Below are positions 34,801 to 49,800 of a DNA stretch of 64,000 bases, piece by piece. How positions within the stretch are numbered: the stretch's first letter is position 1; each line of letters opens with the position of its first letter. The notes under the pieces are model-generated. The model worked only from the letters and a program-made list of their open reading frames with translations. It had not been told where the DNA came from and did not search any database. Position numbers and translations under genes: made by a program. The stretch is taken from positions 14,112,114-14,176,113 of the forward strand of contig CM037850.1 in NCBI GenBank assembly GCA_021234535.1, in the 5' to 3' direction. The DNA is from Stichopus chloronotus. Taxonomy: Eukaryota; Echinodermata; Holothuroidea; Aspidochirotida; Stichopodidae.

Positions 34801-37800
34801 CACATACATATAGAGACCTTGCACTGGTCAATGTGACCCCTTATTCTCAATTAAGTTGTCTACATCTAATTATTTGCACCTAATTGGCGAGGTTAGAGTT
34901 TGTAAGCACGGAATTGCATCAGATAATACATTGTCACTCACAAAGTTTTTTATAGTGTCATAATGGCACAAAATAAAATAGATTTCTATCCCTGATGTTT
35001 AGCATCAAACAGTGTCCGCATTAACTGTTACCTATGTCGCTCTCATGAATACAAATTTGAGAATGATAAATTATCTGCAGTAATTTGCATTGGCTTACAC
35101 TAAAGTGTTCCTTAGTAAGCCCTTCATGAAGTTCTGCACGACCAAAAAAAAAAAGGGTATATGGTTTTTTCTGTGATTTAATGTAGGTTTTCATAGCTAC
35201 AAACTAACTGATAACATGTTTATGAAATCTTGCATACTGTACTGTACTTCATCTTGTCTGTTAAAGAGACCATCATGGATTAACAAATATTTTGTCCATT
35301 CACATGAATATGTTAGTAGCTATGTCAACATTGATACTGCAATATTGACACTTTTGTGGCTTCATTGTCTTTTGTATTGAGTTAGGAGTAAAATTAACAC
35401 ATTTGAACAGTTGAGGTACCAAGTCAGTGTCCATGGTCTGAAGCAATTGGTTGCAGTTAACTTTGCTGGCAAATTTGCTTTCTGTTGCTATTCTCACGAC
35501 AAAATTGAAATACAACCATGTAGGGCAACTACTGTAAACACGCTTATTGAATTGTTTTCACAGGTTAGGAATTGACAGCTTGGATGGTATCGCTTTCAAC
35601 AAGTTTGTCTGTTCCTTTCGAGACAGTGAGGTTTGTTCCTAGTGATATTTTGAAGTACATTGGCCATACCATCTTTGGAAGTAATGATTATGAAATACGT
35701 CTTAATCGGGTTTTAAGTTTTCTCATACAATAACCAGCCATTGGATCAGCAATCATTGCCATGGCATCATCATAACAACAAGTCACTTTTCATAACAACA
35801 ACTAACTACAGTCATATATTCATAGCTACAAGTAACTATTTGTTACATCGAGTATTATAGATCTTAAAAGTTTCAAGAAACTAATAGTAGCTACATTTCA
35901 TTGTTAATAGCTTCAAGTAACTATTAGTAGCTACAAGCAAATACAATGTATGACAAATACAATGTTACTGAGTACCTTTTCAGTAGTGATCTCTTTTTTG
36001 TCTTTACATTATTTGTGAGAGATCAGTCATGTCATGTCAATGACTAGCGGAAAGGTTTAGACTGTCACAATGAAAAGGCATACATTCTAGTGTGTTGTCA
36101 TAGTTTAATCCTATTTTATTGTTATCTAGACAAATTCAAAGAGATGGGTGACACCTTTAACTCAGAATCAAGGATCTCAAAGAACACGGGTACCTGAGGA
36201 ACATCTGAGGAGCCACATTCACCACCGAGATGAAGAATATTTAACAGCGTCTTATGCAAATGCTTTCCTCAAAGAGAAGTGCAAACATAGGTGAGTACCA
36301 CTTGGCAGGAACTTCTTTCACAATATGCTTTTTTAATAAATATAATGTAGGTAGCCTTAGGAATTAAACCATTGGAAATGTTTGCTTTGTTTTCTTCCTT
36401 GCTTTACTGGACAACAGTATTTAAGAATCCTGTTAGTATTCTATGGTAGCAAGTTATTAACAGTTGACAAGTTGAACGGTATTTTGGATAAGAAGTAACA
36501 AATGTATTCAAAAGCACAAAATGCTACTTATAATATGCAAATACATTTTGAATTTTCTCCAATTGTAAGCAAAGAGAAGAAAAAGAAAACAGTGAATGTA
36601 GGCAGAGATACCAAGAATAACACTTCTTGTAGTGTAGCAATCTAGACACAGTTATTTATAATACTTAATAATATTTGATTCAGCTCAAACTTCATTATTG
36701 TATGTAATTAAAGTATTGCAATACATTTTGTTGATTTAACCTAGTTTAATAGATTCAGTTGGTCAAAGGTTAGCATGTAAAGCCTGGCAGCCTTCCTATT
36801 TGGAAGATATTTCTGATCATGTTATCTAAAATTGATATGGTATTAGTATGACGTGTTTATGATTGATATGGTATTAGTATGACGTGTTTATGATTGATAT
36901 GGTATTAGTATGACCTGTTTATGATTGATATGGTATTAGTATGACGTGTTTATGAGTGATATGGTATTAGTATGACCTGGTTATGATTGATATGATATTA
37001 ACTTATGATTGATATGGTATTAGTATGACCTGTTTATGATTGATATGGTATTAGTATGACGTGTTTATGATTGATATGGTATAAGTATGACCTGTTTGTG
37101 ATTGATATGGTATTAGCATGACCTGTTTATGATTGATATGGTATTAGTATGACCTGTTTATGATTGATATGGTATTAGTATGACCTGTTTATGATTGATA
37201 TGGTATTAGTATGACCTGTTTATGATTGATATGGTATTAGTATGACCTGTTTATGATTGATATGGTATAAGTATGACCTGTTTATGATTGATATGGTATT
37301 AGTATGACCTGTTTATGATTGATATGGTATTAGTATGACCTGTTTATGATTGATATTGTATTAGCATGACCTGGTTATGATTAATATGGTATTAGTATGA
37401 CCTGTTATGATTGATATGGTATGACCTGATTGTGATGCTGTAGCATCATTGATGTTTCATTATTTTTATCAGCTTCTTTGTAAAATTTGTAATTTTTCTC
37501 CCACCTGTATCTCTGATACTGTCAGATTTTTTACCTTTATTTTTATTTTTCATCACATTATTATTTCTTTCTATCCTATTTCAGTGACTTTGATCTCAAA
37601 GATCACCTCCTCCCTTCATGTTTTGAGCCTGGTGCTCTTGTTCTGGCTCCTCATTTGGAGAGGTGTTTGGAAAGTCTTGGTGTCCCATTGGATGATGAGG
37701 AAATGGAAACCCTTTGGTCCAGGTAACATATCAGAATCAGTAATTATGCGGGGGATGTCCTGACGTTGGAACTGGTTTTAACTCCAAAGTTAACTGAATC

Positions 37801-40800
37801 CAGAGCTTGTCCAATGCACAAAAATGACCTGTTCCCTGGCAGGAGATCTGCAGCTGCCTGGGCAATAGTGCCAAAGAATATATCGGGGAACTCATGTAAA
37901 CCCAGCGGGACTTAATTTTGACTTGGGTGTTACAGTTAGGAAGACAAATCTCTCTTCTGTCACTTACAGGATTGCAGGTATGCTCACAAAATTGCTACGG
38001 TATATTCCAGAGAATTGCAAAGAATTTGACTGATGATTCTGCATCTTTGATTTGACTTTCACTCATATGCAAATCATTTAATTTGTAGTTTTAAGGATAT
38101 GTTTTGTTGGTTGTTGTGAGTTCCCTTTTTTGTTTGTTTTACCATAGGTATGACCTTCAGAATACCGGAGCAGTAGAAGCTAGTTGGTTCTTTGAACAGC
38201 TTGGACTGGACAAGTTTGGCCGTTACCTGCCTAGGGCAAGAAGTGCCACAGCCACCAGTGTGAGGTCGTGGAGTGTACTCACAGCAGTAAGTGTTGAAGG
38301 TGTAACAGGTGTTAAATTAATGAATTTCATAAACAAAAAGGTGTACCTTAAACTTGTTACCTGCCACCTCTCTACCTGTTTCATCTCTTTATATCTTTAC
38401 TTTTTTTTCTGTAGGTTTCACATGTTTGTGTGTTTTGCTTCTTTGCATGTTTCTCCTTGTTATTATTTGTATTCATATTTCATCTGCCTTTGAAGGAGAT
38501 ATCTCCTTGTGTAGGTTGAAATCGCCGTACTTTTACTTTTATCATTCTATAGGAAGAAGAGGTAGAAAAGGAAAGGATAGACAGAGAAGAAGAAGAAAAT
38601 AAAATTCTTGAAAGACATTCCTCACCAGGTTTGACTTCAATGGTTCCAGTGTCTAATGAGCCAAGACCTCCTTCTACAGACATTGTGTCCTCACTGATGA
38701 GAAAGGTTTGTCACTTCCTTTCCTGGAATTATTCATTTGTACAAAACAGTGGCATATTTCTTTTATTTGATTTATTTGGAAAAGTAGACACTGGTAAATT
38801 CATAATCAACAGGGAGGGCGGGGAAGTGCGGCTATGGCCCTATCCAAAGGTGGATAAAAACCAATTTTGGAATGATTTTAAGGAAAAAAAATTTTTAGAA
38901 ATTGACTTGAACATTATACACTTTTGTAGAACCAAATCACAACTGAGGGCAAGATTTGCCAATGGAGAGGGCGTGTGTACCTCTCATTTGGAATGTTTTT
39001 CTATAGCTGAATGTCCTCAGATGTGATTTGGTGTCCCAAAGTGTATAGTTGAGTCATGGACTGGAACAGGTTGTCGCTTAGTAACCAACTGCAACGTCTA
39101 GTCAATGACAGTACCAAACTGTAATTAGTGCATTGTTAAGTCAAGGTTGTGGAAAGCGCATTACTGTCATTTTTACAGTGTTTTTGTCTACCCTTAAAGG
39201 TGCAATCATGATGGGGGCATCAAACAACTAGATATTTGATGGGGGCAGCAAACGACTAGATATTTGCTGAAAGAGCCTGTTGAATGTAGTTCTTACCATT
39301 AGTTGCCAAATGATTTTTTGTTTTATATTTGATTCAATTTAGATGGAACAAAGCTACTTTTCATTACTAATGAGCTGTGAACATTTTGATAACAATAAGA
39401 ATGGAATGATGACCAAGGCTCAGCTGATGGGTGTACTCAGAGAATTTGGTGTTTCTCTTTATCCGTTTGATATGGAACAGTTGTTAGAAAGGTGGGTTAC
39501 ATTTTTAAAGCTGTTTGAAAACAATTCCCATCTGCTGAGAGGGTTAAGTGACTTGCATTTGACTATTCATATTTGTACCTTCCAAGAAATTTTATTTCAT
39601 TTAATATAAAATACTTAATATGAAGTGACAGTTTTCTACAGACAATGTTAATGGTTCCTAGAGAAATTTAAAGTAGTTTGATGAAAAATTTGAGGAATGT
39701 TTTAAATCATTGATATGTGTGATTTTTTTCCTCTGCATTGGAAACTTTATTTTTGCAAAGGTTGTGATTGGCTCAGAAATTTATGTTTCTTCCAACTTTT
39801 TGAAGATGAAGGTGGAAAGGAATTTCATTCAAAGGTTTGCAGGACTGCAGTCAGCTCAATTTTTTGAAAATAAAATACACTTTGTGAAGCATGATTGTAA
39901 AAGAAAAGCATGGCAGAAGGAAAGTCTCTCTGTGCTATTCTTTGTCATGAACAAATTGTCAGTTTTGTATTTAATCTTGTTTTCTTGTTTTCCTTCTGAT
40001 ATTCCTGTTAAATGCCAGGTGCAACTTACGGAGGAAGGATCAGTATGTAAGCTATAAGGACTTCCTTTACAAATACATGATTCGATCACCGCAGGGAATT
40101 GCCCACAGGGTTATTATGGATCCTAGTCACTCGTAAGTAATGCTTCAAGCCTTCCACAACTGATAATTCTTTGTAGTAACAGAACTAAAAGGGAATTTGT
40201 TTTGCAGAAGAAAATCATGTTCTCAAAACCGATCATTGTGAGCAGAGAATGATTGATTATTCAAAATGAGGAAAAACGATGGTCTTGTTTTCAAGGAATA
40301 TATTTCTTACAGGTAGAAATTAGCTATTTGTTCAAGAATAATTTGTTCAACCAAAAATTCAAACAACACATCTGCCATACCTCATTTTAGATATTTTGAA
40401 GAAATGAAGCTTTTGAGGATGTTAATTGATGAGCCTGAATGGTTTAACATTCAGGAAAAGTATTTTCTTTGTATGCCACATTGGTGTATGATAAATTCAC
40501 CATTTCACTAGCAGCTAGAAGTAAACAGTAATTAATTTGTAGCTTTGTTAAACATATACTAATTTGTAGCTATCAGTAAACAGAAATTAATCAGTCACTT
40601 TTATTGAACAAATGTTAATTAGTAACTTTGTTGTGCAGGTAATTTGTAGTGAGTACTTAACAAAACTTCATAAATAGCTAGTGGTAATGAGAAGTTGTTG
40701 TGGTAGCTAGTAAGAAACAGATCATAATATGTAGCCATAGTAAACATGTTACATGTTAGTATTAGTCAGTAATAAATGAATATTCAGTAGCTAGAGGTAA

Positions 40801-43800
40801 ACAGAAGTCAATTGGTAGCATTGGTAAATATATCAATTGGTATTTAGTAGTAAACAAAAGTTAAATAGTATATAGTAGTAAAGAGAAGGTAATTACTAAA
40901 TCAGTTTCATTTTAATAAATGTATGTTGTAGTAAATATATATCAATCAGTAGCTAGTGGTAAACAGCAATTAATAGCTAGCAGTAAACAGAAGTTAATTA
41001 GTCACTATATGTTCATTAGTAGCTGGTAGTAAACAGAAGTTAAAAAGTTTTATTGCTGGTTTGCATAAAAAGTTTGAGACTGTTTAAATTGTAGTCACTG
41101 TTGATATTGCATAATTACCTCTAATCATTGCAGTGGATTCATTTAATGTGATATTCAGACTATGGTAGGTTATGTAAACATGGTGACTACAATTACCTGT
41201 AGTTATCAGTCAGTCTCATCATAAATGGAATGCGTTCATGTACATTGATTCTACAGTAGGTAAATCTGGAAATTTGTGGCAAGATGAAATTACAATATGA
41301 AAGTATTTCAATAAGCAAACATGCATATACACCCTATAGGGGGCTACATTGGTATTTTTTTGTTGTTTTTTGTTGTTTGTTGTAATTTCCTGATATTTGG
41401 TCTGATTCAGTTTCAGTAACAGATTAAGGACACCAGCCGGAAATCTCTCATCAGAAGATGCAGAAGCCAAACTTGTTGAAATGTTACATAAAGATTTCCT
41501 TAAGTTACTAGGCACATTCCAGTAAGTCTGAAATTCATTCTTAGTTTTTCAAAATATTTTCATTATTTTACACCAATGTTGTGGTCTCCTCATCCAAAAT
41601 TCCTTGCAAAGTGTGCAGTAAATTGACAGCTTTTGGTGATCCAATTGTAGTTCTGTATTCAGTTGTTGGAAGTGCATACATATGAAAACTGCACAAAGAA
41701 TTAAATGAAAGAAACTTGTATGAACTTCCCAACGTTGGTACAGGGGTAGTGATTTGGTCATCAGAAATTTTGATGTTGGTTTTCATGGATGCATTTAAGA
41801 TCCTTTAGCTTCACAGTTGGCCAAAAGTGTTTGAAATATTCTTCCAAGGCAATTAATTTTGATGACGTGACAAAACTTTTTGACAATCAACACTGTGTTA
41901 GGGTGTAATAAATTTCATGATAGTAAAAGTTCATATGAGGTTATTCATGGCCAAAAGCTGGAAAAATTTTTAACTTTACCCACTTGATGGTTTATTTATA
42001 AATTTATAATTTATATTTAGACAGTTCAATTTGCAAACCCAGTCAACAAAAATGTAGACTTTAGGCCATGTTGTGCATATTGCTATGGGATAAGTTCTAA
42101 GTTAATCAATTACTCAGCTGTCAATAATCATACTTATTCCAGCCCAGTTTTTCATAAAGACAGTTTTACCATTTTGTGAAAAACGAAAAAAATTTCAGAA
42201 TTGTAGTACAATATGGAAAACACAAAAAATTGACAAGATAAGCAAATGAAAGGATTATCTGCAAAGGTGGAGGTGTGCAAACGTATAGTAATTTCAGTAT
42301 TTTTCCGTATTTCTAAAAAGTATCATATTAGTTATGTGTGATCCAAACTGGATATCCCCACTCTTCAGCCCAGTCTATAACAGCACTCTATAACTCTACT
42401 CTATAACCCCACCAAATTGTACAAATTTCACGATGTACATTTTACGTAAAAGGCTATTGAACTGCTCAGTTGATTTGTGAAGATAGGCCATGGTGAATTG
42501 ATTTACTTTGAAATTTTGCATGAATGTCAAAGGTCATTGAAAGTCAATATCCTTGAGAGCTAAGCAAATTATAGCTAGAAGGATTGAACTTGCAGGCAAG
42601 TACATCGAAGCCCATTGGGACTGTGGACATGTACGCTGCCCACCTGATTGCAGTGTAACACCTACATTTTAGGGCACTAGATATATGCATCTAAAGTGAT
42701 AGTGACAAATTGAAACGTATGTAGGCCTAAATGGTACAACGGCACGTACATACAGCCACTGATATATGATTCCAATAACGCACACAATCAGGCCACCATA
42801 GTGGAAGAAAACTCACAAACCTACAAACTCGTTTACAATCATAGCAGAAGTAACGCTAAGTCTAATATACTCCGCCAGCAACATTTCCGACTGTTAAAAT
42901 ACTCCTTCAAGTAGGGAAGGAACACCACGATAGCACTAATATGTCGTTGGTCGTGGTATGCATATGTGACATAAGTACAGTACATAAGTCTACCAGGGAA
43001 TTTGTGGGTTAGATGGCTTTTAGTATAAGGTATGAATCTAGCATGAACAGAGTGCTGCTAGGTAGGCGAAAACGACTTAAAGAAATCAAACAAATCCCCT
43101 ATTATCCGTGAGTGAAAGTCTGTAATAACGGTGTTACACACAGTGATAAAATTCAAAGGGTCTTGCCAGCTGGCTAAAGTGGGGATTTGCTCTTAATAAA
43201 ACAGAAATATCTGCGTCACCATTCACCTTCACGGTGAATCTGCACTTAACGTGTGTGCGCAAGAACGTATAACGCAACTATTTGTAGGCACCAACACAGA
43301 TGAAAATTAAAAAAACAACGGGCTGAGTAAATCCAAGAATCGAAGCTATGGGCTTTGATTAAATATGATACAGCTAAAAAAAAAAAAAAACCAAGAGGGT
43401 AATCCACGGAATTGCATCTCATCCCTGTCGTTGTCCATAATCATTCGCTCTTTTAGAAGTATGTATTATAGTCCATCGAGAGTTTGATTGAACACCCAGC
43501 GCTTTACATTATACACAGTACATAAGTACACGTAGCTAGACGCAGTACACTTGGATGTAAAAGGGACACGCAAGTGTTGTGTGAATGTAGAAGTCACATG
43601 CAAGTCAAAGTACATATTCCCATGCAGATTGTGTGTACATCAAAGTAGTCCTTTTATTTTCTTGGGGTATTACCGAAAGCATGGTAAAAAACATTGTTAT
43701 GAGATATGGTCGCTTAGTCCAAACATGGTTGCATAGTTTGAAATATTAGTTTACATGGTATGGCTTTCATCATAGCCACTTGGCTTTCATGAAAGCCACT

Positions 43801-46800
43801 CAGCTTTCTTGCCTTTACAATCCAGTACTGAACCATATTTCATTCTTTTCATTTTCAATGATCAGATCTTTAGACCCACATAACCTTCACCTCATCACCC
43901 AGTTTCAGTTCAGAGAGAGTATCAACAATGTCTTTAATATGAGAGTCACAGACAATCAATTCCAGGAACTACTCTTCGAAATCGGAACCACCAAGGATGG
44001 ACTAGTGGAGTACCCAGAATTCCTTGCGATGTTCAACAAAAAGAGGTATTACAAATATTCTACAGGTTTTCGTTATAACAGGGAGTGGGAATTTTAAAGA
44101 TCAAAATGAAAGTAAAATGATATACTTACTTGTAACTGTAACTTTACTTCAGTCTCGATATGAATAGTTAAAAAGAAAAATTCCAATGAAATACGTAGTA
44201 GTTAAAGAGATTAAGGAGTGATTCATAACCCTGCCACTTCCTCATATTTCTTTGAACCCATACCGATACAGCTGTTGATGTTAATTCATAATATCCAGAC
44301 AGATAGGGTAAGGATTGTTTTATGATATCGAGGTAGAGAGGGTGAGATAGAAAGGGTCATCAGAAAGGATCAGAGTTTATAATGTTGAGATTCAGAATTC
44401 AGACTGAGAAATTCAGATAGAAATGATCAGGGATTAAAATGTTGTGATCATGCAATTCAGTCATACTTTGACCATGTACTCCATTTTATTCTGGCTGGGC
44501 AATTCACATATTCTGTGCTAGGTATCATTATTGTTGCAAATACATAAAAGTTCAGTCACTCAGAGAATGCAAAGTTGTTCCCTTAACTTATGTTCCCTTC
44601 TTTTATCAGATATATTCCGACTAATTTGCATAACAGCCAAAGGCCACAATCACAGGGAGGTAGGACATCACCAAAGGTCGTACCTCCCACACCCCCTCCT
44701 ACAGCCCCTCCAGCACACCAGAGACAACAACCAGAATACATCACAGATGAGAGAAAAAAAGTTGTAATGGAGGGCCGATTTAAATCTGTTCATCAGGTAG
44801 GTCTAGTCTTTCTGAAAGTTATCCTTCTTTTTTTTCTATTCATGATATATTTTTGCTGCCTTCATTACATAGCACCATTCATTCATCTTATGATCATATG
44901 CTGCCAGCTGAGAAGAGTCACTGTGAGGTTAGTTGGAGGTCTAGTCATCAGAACTACCTACATCACAGTAGCACAGATCATTTTTAATTGGTCCTTAGTC
45001 TGGTTGATTCACTAATTGACTGATTAATTAGAACAACAAACTTCACAGTTACACATGATGTGCAGTTGGCCCTGAGTTTATTATTGATTGATAAATTAAA
45101 CTAAATGATTGAATGATTAAACTACATGATCAATTGATTAAACTGCATGATTGATTGATTAAACTACATGATCGATTGATTAAACTACATGATTGATTGA
45201 TTAAACTACAAACTTTAATGCTGGATTTAACATTGATCCTATTTTAAAAGTGACTGATTGATCGATTGATTCACTCATTCGTGGATTGATTAACAAATGT
45301 TTTCATATGTGCTACGTTTTCAACAGATTGCAGCTCTAGTACAAGAACAGTTGAGATACAACAGACTGGCTGCCAAAGAAGCATTTGAGAAACTTGACGC
45401 TAAGAAAACTGGAAGAATATCGAGGACGCAACTTCATTACTGGCTTCAAGCGTAAGAGAACACTTCTATCAACATTTGCTGTTTACTTTGTTCAGTGCAT
45501 GCTTCAAAGAGTTTAGCGGAAGGATGAACTTTCGATTGCATGCAGAGATTGACGGTTCAAAATTAAAGAAACTTTGGTAGTTGGCAGGATGTTTCAAATT
45601 TAATTTTCATAAAGATCTAATACACTGCAAGTAAGTGCAACACTATCTCAACAGCTTGCATGAAAGTTTGAAATATTGATTAACTGAACACTACCTGTTA
45701 GAGAAAATCTGCTTCATAAAGGCTTTGTGTGAAACTTTGACATATGTGAGGAGTTAGAAGTAATTATGGTGTCTTCACTTGTCTCAACTTATGTTCTAAT
45801 TGTTGTGGAAAATGATAATAAGCAGAACTGATGTTTGCTGCTGCAGTACAATACCATTGGCCATTTATTATATGCTGAATTAGATTCAAACGATTGCAGA
45901 GGTCATGCATATTTGCAGAGACAGGTGTTGCCAGGGGTGACGTCATATGTATGTTATTGTGTATCATTTAAGGAGGTTTCTACTGGATATATGTTTCTTT
46001 TAATTTAGGTTGGGCTTTGTCCTGCACCCTACAGAGTTGCAGAATCTATGGAGAGCCTTAAAAACTGGAAAGGATGGGCTTGTTCACCAGGGAGAACTGT
46101 TAGACTTTTTTACCCGAGATGAGAGAAGAACCTTCCTTTTGGGTAAGTTGAGGCCATCCTCTTTGAGAGTACTAAAGTCTAGCATGCAGAGTAGTAATTG
46201 CACCAGTTGCTGAGTATCAAAGAGTTACTGGTTGATATTGAACTGTTATGTAATAGTGTGGGCAATTAAAAATATAATGCACACACCAACAGCCTTCACA
46301 TTGGTGTGAGTTTGTAGTAGAAATAATACAAGTGAGCTCATGGATAGGTTCATTGGATCTGGAAGAAAGTATCATTGTAGTAATATTAAAGAGAAGTGGA
46401 TTGAGATGGATGAGGTCATGTGTTGAAAAAGGAAGATGATAAACCTGTGAATAGAGCATGGGATTTGAAAGTGATTGACGTAGTAGGAAAAGAAAGGCTG
46501 AAGCTTGCATGGAAAGATATAAAGAAGGAAAGCAGTAAAATTGGTCTGAATGAAAAGTATGTCCAGAAAGTGGAAGTGTCTTCATTACATTAAATCCCTC
46601 TGTTAGGGAGTGGTGAATGGCAAAGTCAAATAAATGGTGATGACTGTATTGTGTCGTAAAAATGATTATTTAAGTTATTATATTTTTATATTTTATTTTA
46701 ATTTCATTTTCCAGATCATCAAGCTGCAATGAAGAAAACCAAAGCAACGTACAATGACCTGCCAGATTATCATAACGGTGTACAGAGGTCAAAGGTCAAC

Positions 46801-49800
46801 AGGCAGAAAAGCGAAAACAGAGATGGGTTGCTTGGTTCCCCTAATATAGATATTTTAGGGATAATTAGACCTCAGGTGAGCAGCAGAGTGATCTAGTTAG
46901 TTTTTTCTGTATTCATGTATCTGGTGAGGTTACCAAAATAATGAATAATCCAAAATCCCCCTTGTATACACTGCAGATTTTACAATTAAAGGAACTGACT
47001 ACTAAAAAGTATCGAATCATAATGCTTTTGAAAAATTTCTGTGTATGAGTAAAAAACAATGTCCCAATAGAATGTTCTCCTTGGACATATTCTTCAAGTT
47101 TCCTTTCAACATATCTTGAGATTGGGCTCTATTTCACTGTGGTGCACTTCATTGTGGGATATCTGTGATGTCATAACATACCTTCTAACATCCTGTGTAT
47201 ATCTTAAAAGAAATTATAGGGTGCTTTATGGGCTGTAATATTTATTTGTGCAACAGATTAAAACAAATCTAATTCTTCACTTGTAATATTTCCAGGTTAA
47301 ATGTGTGCTGCAATTTCAAAAGAACAATTTCCAATGTTCTTTGAGGCAACTAAAAAATTTTCTTGACTCTGAAAGGGTATAGGGGGTAAGAGGATCAAAC
47401 TGCCAGTAGTGAAATACTTTCTTCCCACTACAATCCCCTTAAAGAGATATTTAAAAATGTTCCTGGATTTATCAAATGTGGACTCTCAACCAATCTTCAC
47501 AGCTCTTAATTAATTTCACTCTGGTTTTATTATTGTAACACCCATTTTCATCGCAATATACTCCAGATTAAAGTATACATCAATTTTGAATATAACTGAA
47601 TATCCATGAGAACTGATGTGCTTTTATTTTAAGGTTGTAAAACATTGGGATGAATTGAAGAGTATCCTGAGGGACCTAGACCCTGATGGCTATGGATCTA
47701 TCACTCGTCAAGAATTTAAGGTAAGCCTATCTACAGTCAGTGATACATTTAGTTAGACTTGCTTGCTTTATTGTCTTTGATAAAAATTGTAAGATTGTCA
47801 GTCATCCTGGTGTGTAGGTGTGTTTGTTTTCCTTCCTGCATGATTACTTGAAGAGGAAGAGTAATAGTGTTGTATCATTATGTTATCTCTGGTTACATCA
47901 TCAAAACGATAATTGCATCATTCTGGTGTCATACTTACAGTAATTAGTGATTGAATGGATTCAGTGTGGCTAGGAATTCATTTAATCAGCAAAGCTAAAT
48001 TTCAAGAAACTTACCAGGGCAGTTACAATCTGAATAAGCTGAGAGTATTGAACTATCAAGGGTTTAACAGAGGAAGGGGGTGAGGGAAGCAGACAGGGGG
48101 TAGAGTTTGACCCTTGACCCTGACTGTTTGCAATGGAAAAGATCAGATTATCTTTCCATATTAGATATGAGGAAACGAGAAGGAAATCAAGAAATATAGA
48201 GCAGGGGAAGGTTGTCTTACAAAATTAATAAGTAAGTATATTTCCTTCAGGGATTGCAAGCTTTTTTTCTACAATGTGTAAAGATGAATGTTTTTGCACA
48301 GAAGGTGCTAAATCTTTTACTTTCTCTTTAGAATATTTGCCACTATTTGAAGTTAACCTTAACAGAGAATCAACTGGTGAAGCTCTGTAACCAGTTTGAC
48401 TTTGACCAAAATAGCCAGTAAGTGTTTCTGATCTCTAACTATCAAGTGAAGTTGTCATATGATTCCTCATTTCTAACTTTGAATTCTCTTCATAGAAATT
48501 CAAGTGAAAGAAATAGTTGATTTCATATATTCATATGTAGGTAACCATTCCAGTCTTTCTGAGTTCTTGTTATTAAGGTAACTGCCTTTTCATTCATAAT
48601 TAATAAAAATAGTTTTAATGGATATCTGATGTCTGTTGTCATTTAGGACTTCATTAATACCTTATGTTTCTTTATATTTGATTAAAGGTTGTATTAATAA
48701 CTAATTTTCTGCTGTAAGTAAGGAATCAATAGTCTGGAGTAGATATATCTTAAAATTGCCTAATTTATGATACTAGTCATTTAATTCTCTTTTTCTTTTC
48801 AGATTTCATTATCTTCAGTTCATGCACATGTTTGCCCCATCTTCTACTCCAGTTGATGAAAATAATATCAAATACAACAAAAACACTCACAAAATAGTGG
48901 TAAGAACTTAAATGTTGCTGTCACTATGGTGTGCTATGTCTGTTGAACAATCATACTTCATTGTGTGTTACTGTGTATATTACACAATGTTATAATTATT
49001 TCCATTATATTGTAATACAATTTTGACCGCACAGTTTGTCGATGATCCTATCATAAGGCTTGGTAGCTCGTCTAGCTCTTCCTTGTTGTCATTAAGTCGC
49101 ACTAACTTATCCAGTAATCAGACCTTCGACTTCTCTGAGTTACTTTTCTTTCACAAAAACTTGATCTTGTGGTTTGTCTCATTAGTTTGTCATCTCCAAA
49201 GACCTTTTGTCTCTAAAAGTCATTCTTATCGAGGAGAATTTAGACTATAAATCGTGATGAATTTGGTTGCTGAGTTTTGCATACCTGGCACTTACCAGTA
49301 AATGCATATTATGTAGCAGATGTGGACGTTTTGTCATTTTCTGCAGATATAGTCGTAACTTTTATTTCAAATCTTGAATTTTTTATGCATTGTGATATTA
49401 CTGTACAAAATAAATTGTGCTGTTGCACATTTACATTGTGATAAAGTATGCTGCTGATTAAGACATCAATAGTTTTAATCACTGGTTGCTCCTTTATAAG
49501 TCGAAATATTAAACATGTGACAGAGTTTAAAGTACTCTTTGCATAATAGGTCTTCCTCTGTGAACCTCTTTGAGTAAATACTTTCAAAACAGTCAGTATA
49601 GCTTTGAGTCTTATTTGATCTTGATATGTTAGTCAACATGATTTTCATTAGTTGTACACATTCAATATTAAGATGATAAAGTAACTCAAAATACAGGAAG
49701 ACTTAATAGAATCAGAATGGCTCATAAAACTAATAAATATCATCTACACTTGTAAAAATACAGTAAAAGTACCTTAAAAAGGATTTTTTTTAAACTTTGG

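Noticed and set aside
36831..37434. CRISPR-like array of regular 31-bp repeats
   Set aside because: Units are directly contiguous with no unique spacers, and they lie in a eukaryotic intron. It is a minisatellite.
38706..39026. Retained intron 8 that would extend the EF-hand protein in frame by about 107 residues
   Set aside because: The exon 8 donor and exon 9 acceptor are good and restore the EF-hand module. The intron translation shows no family resemblance.
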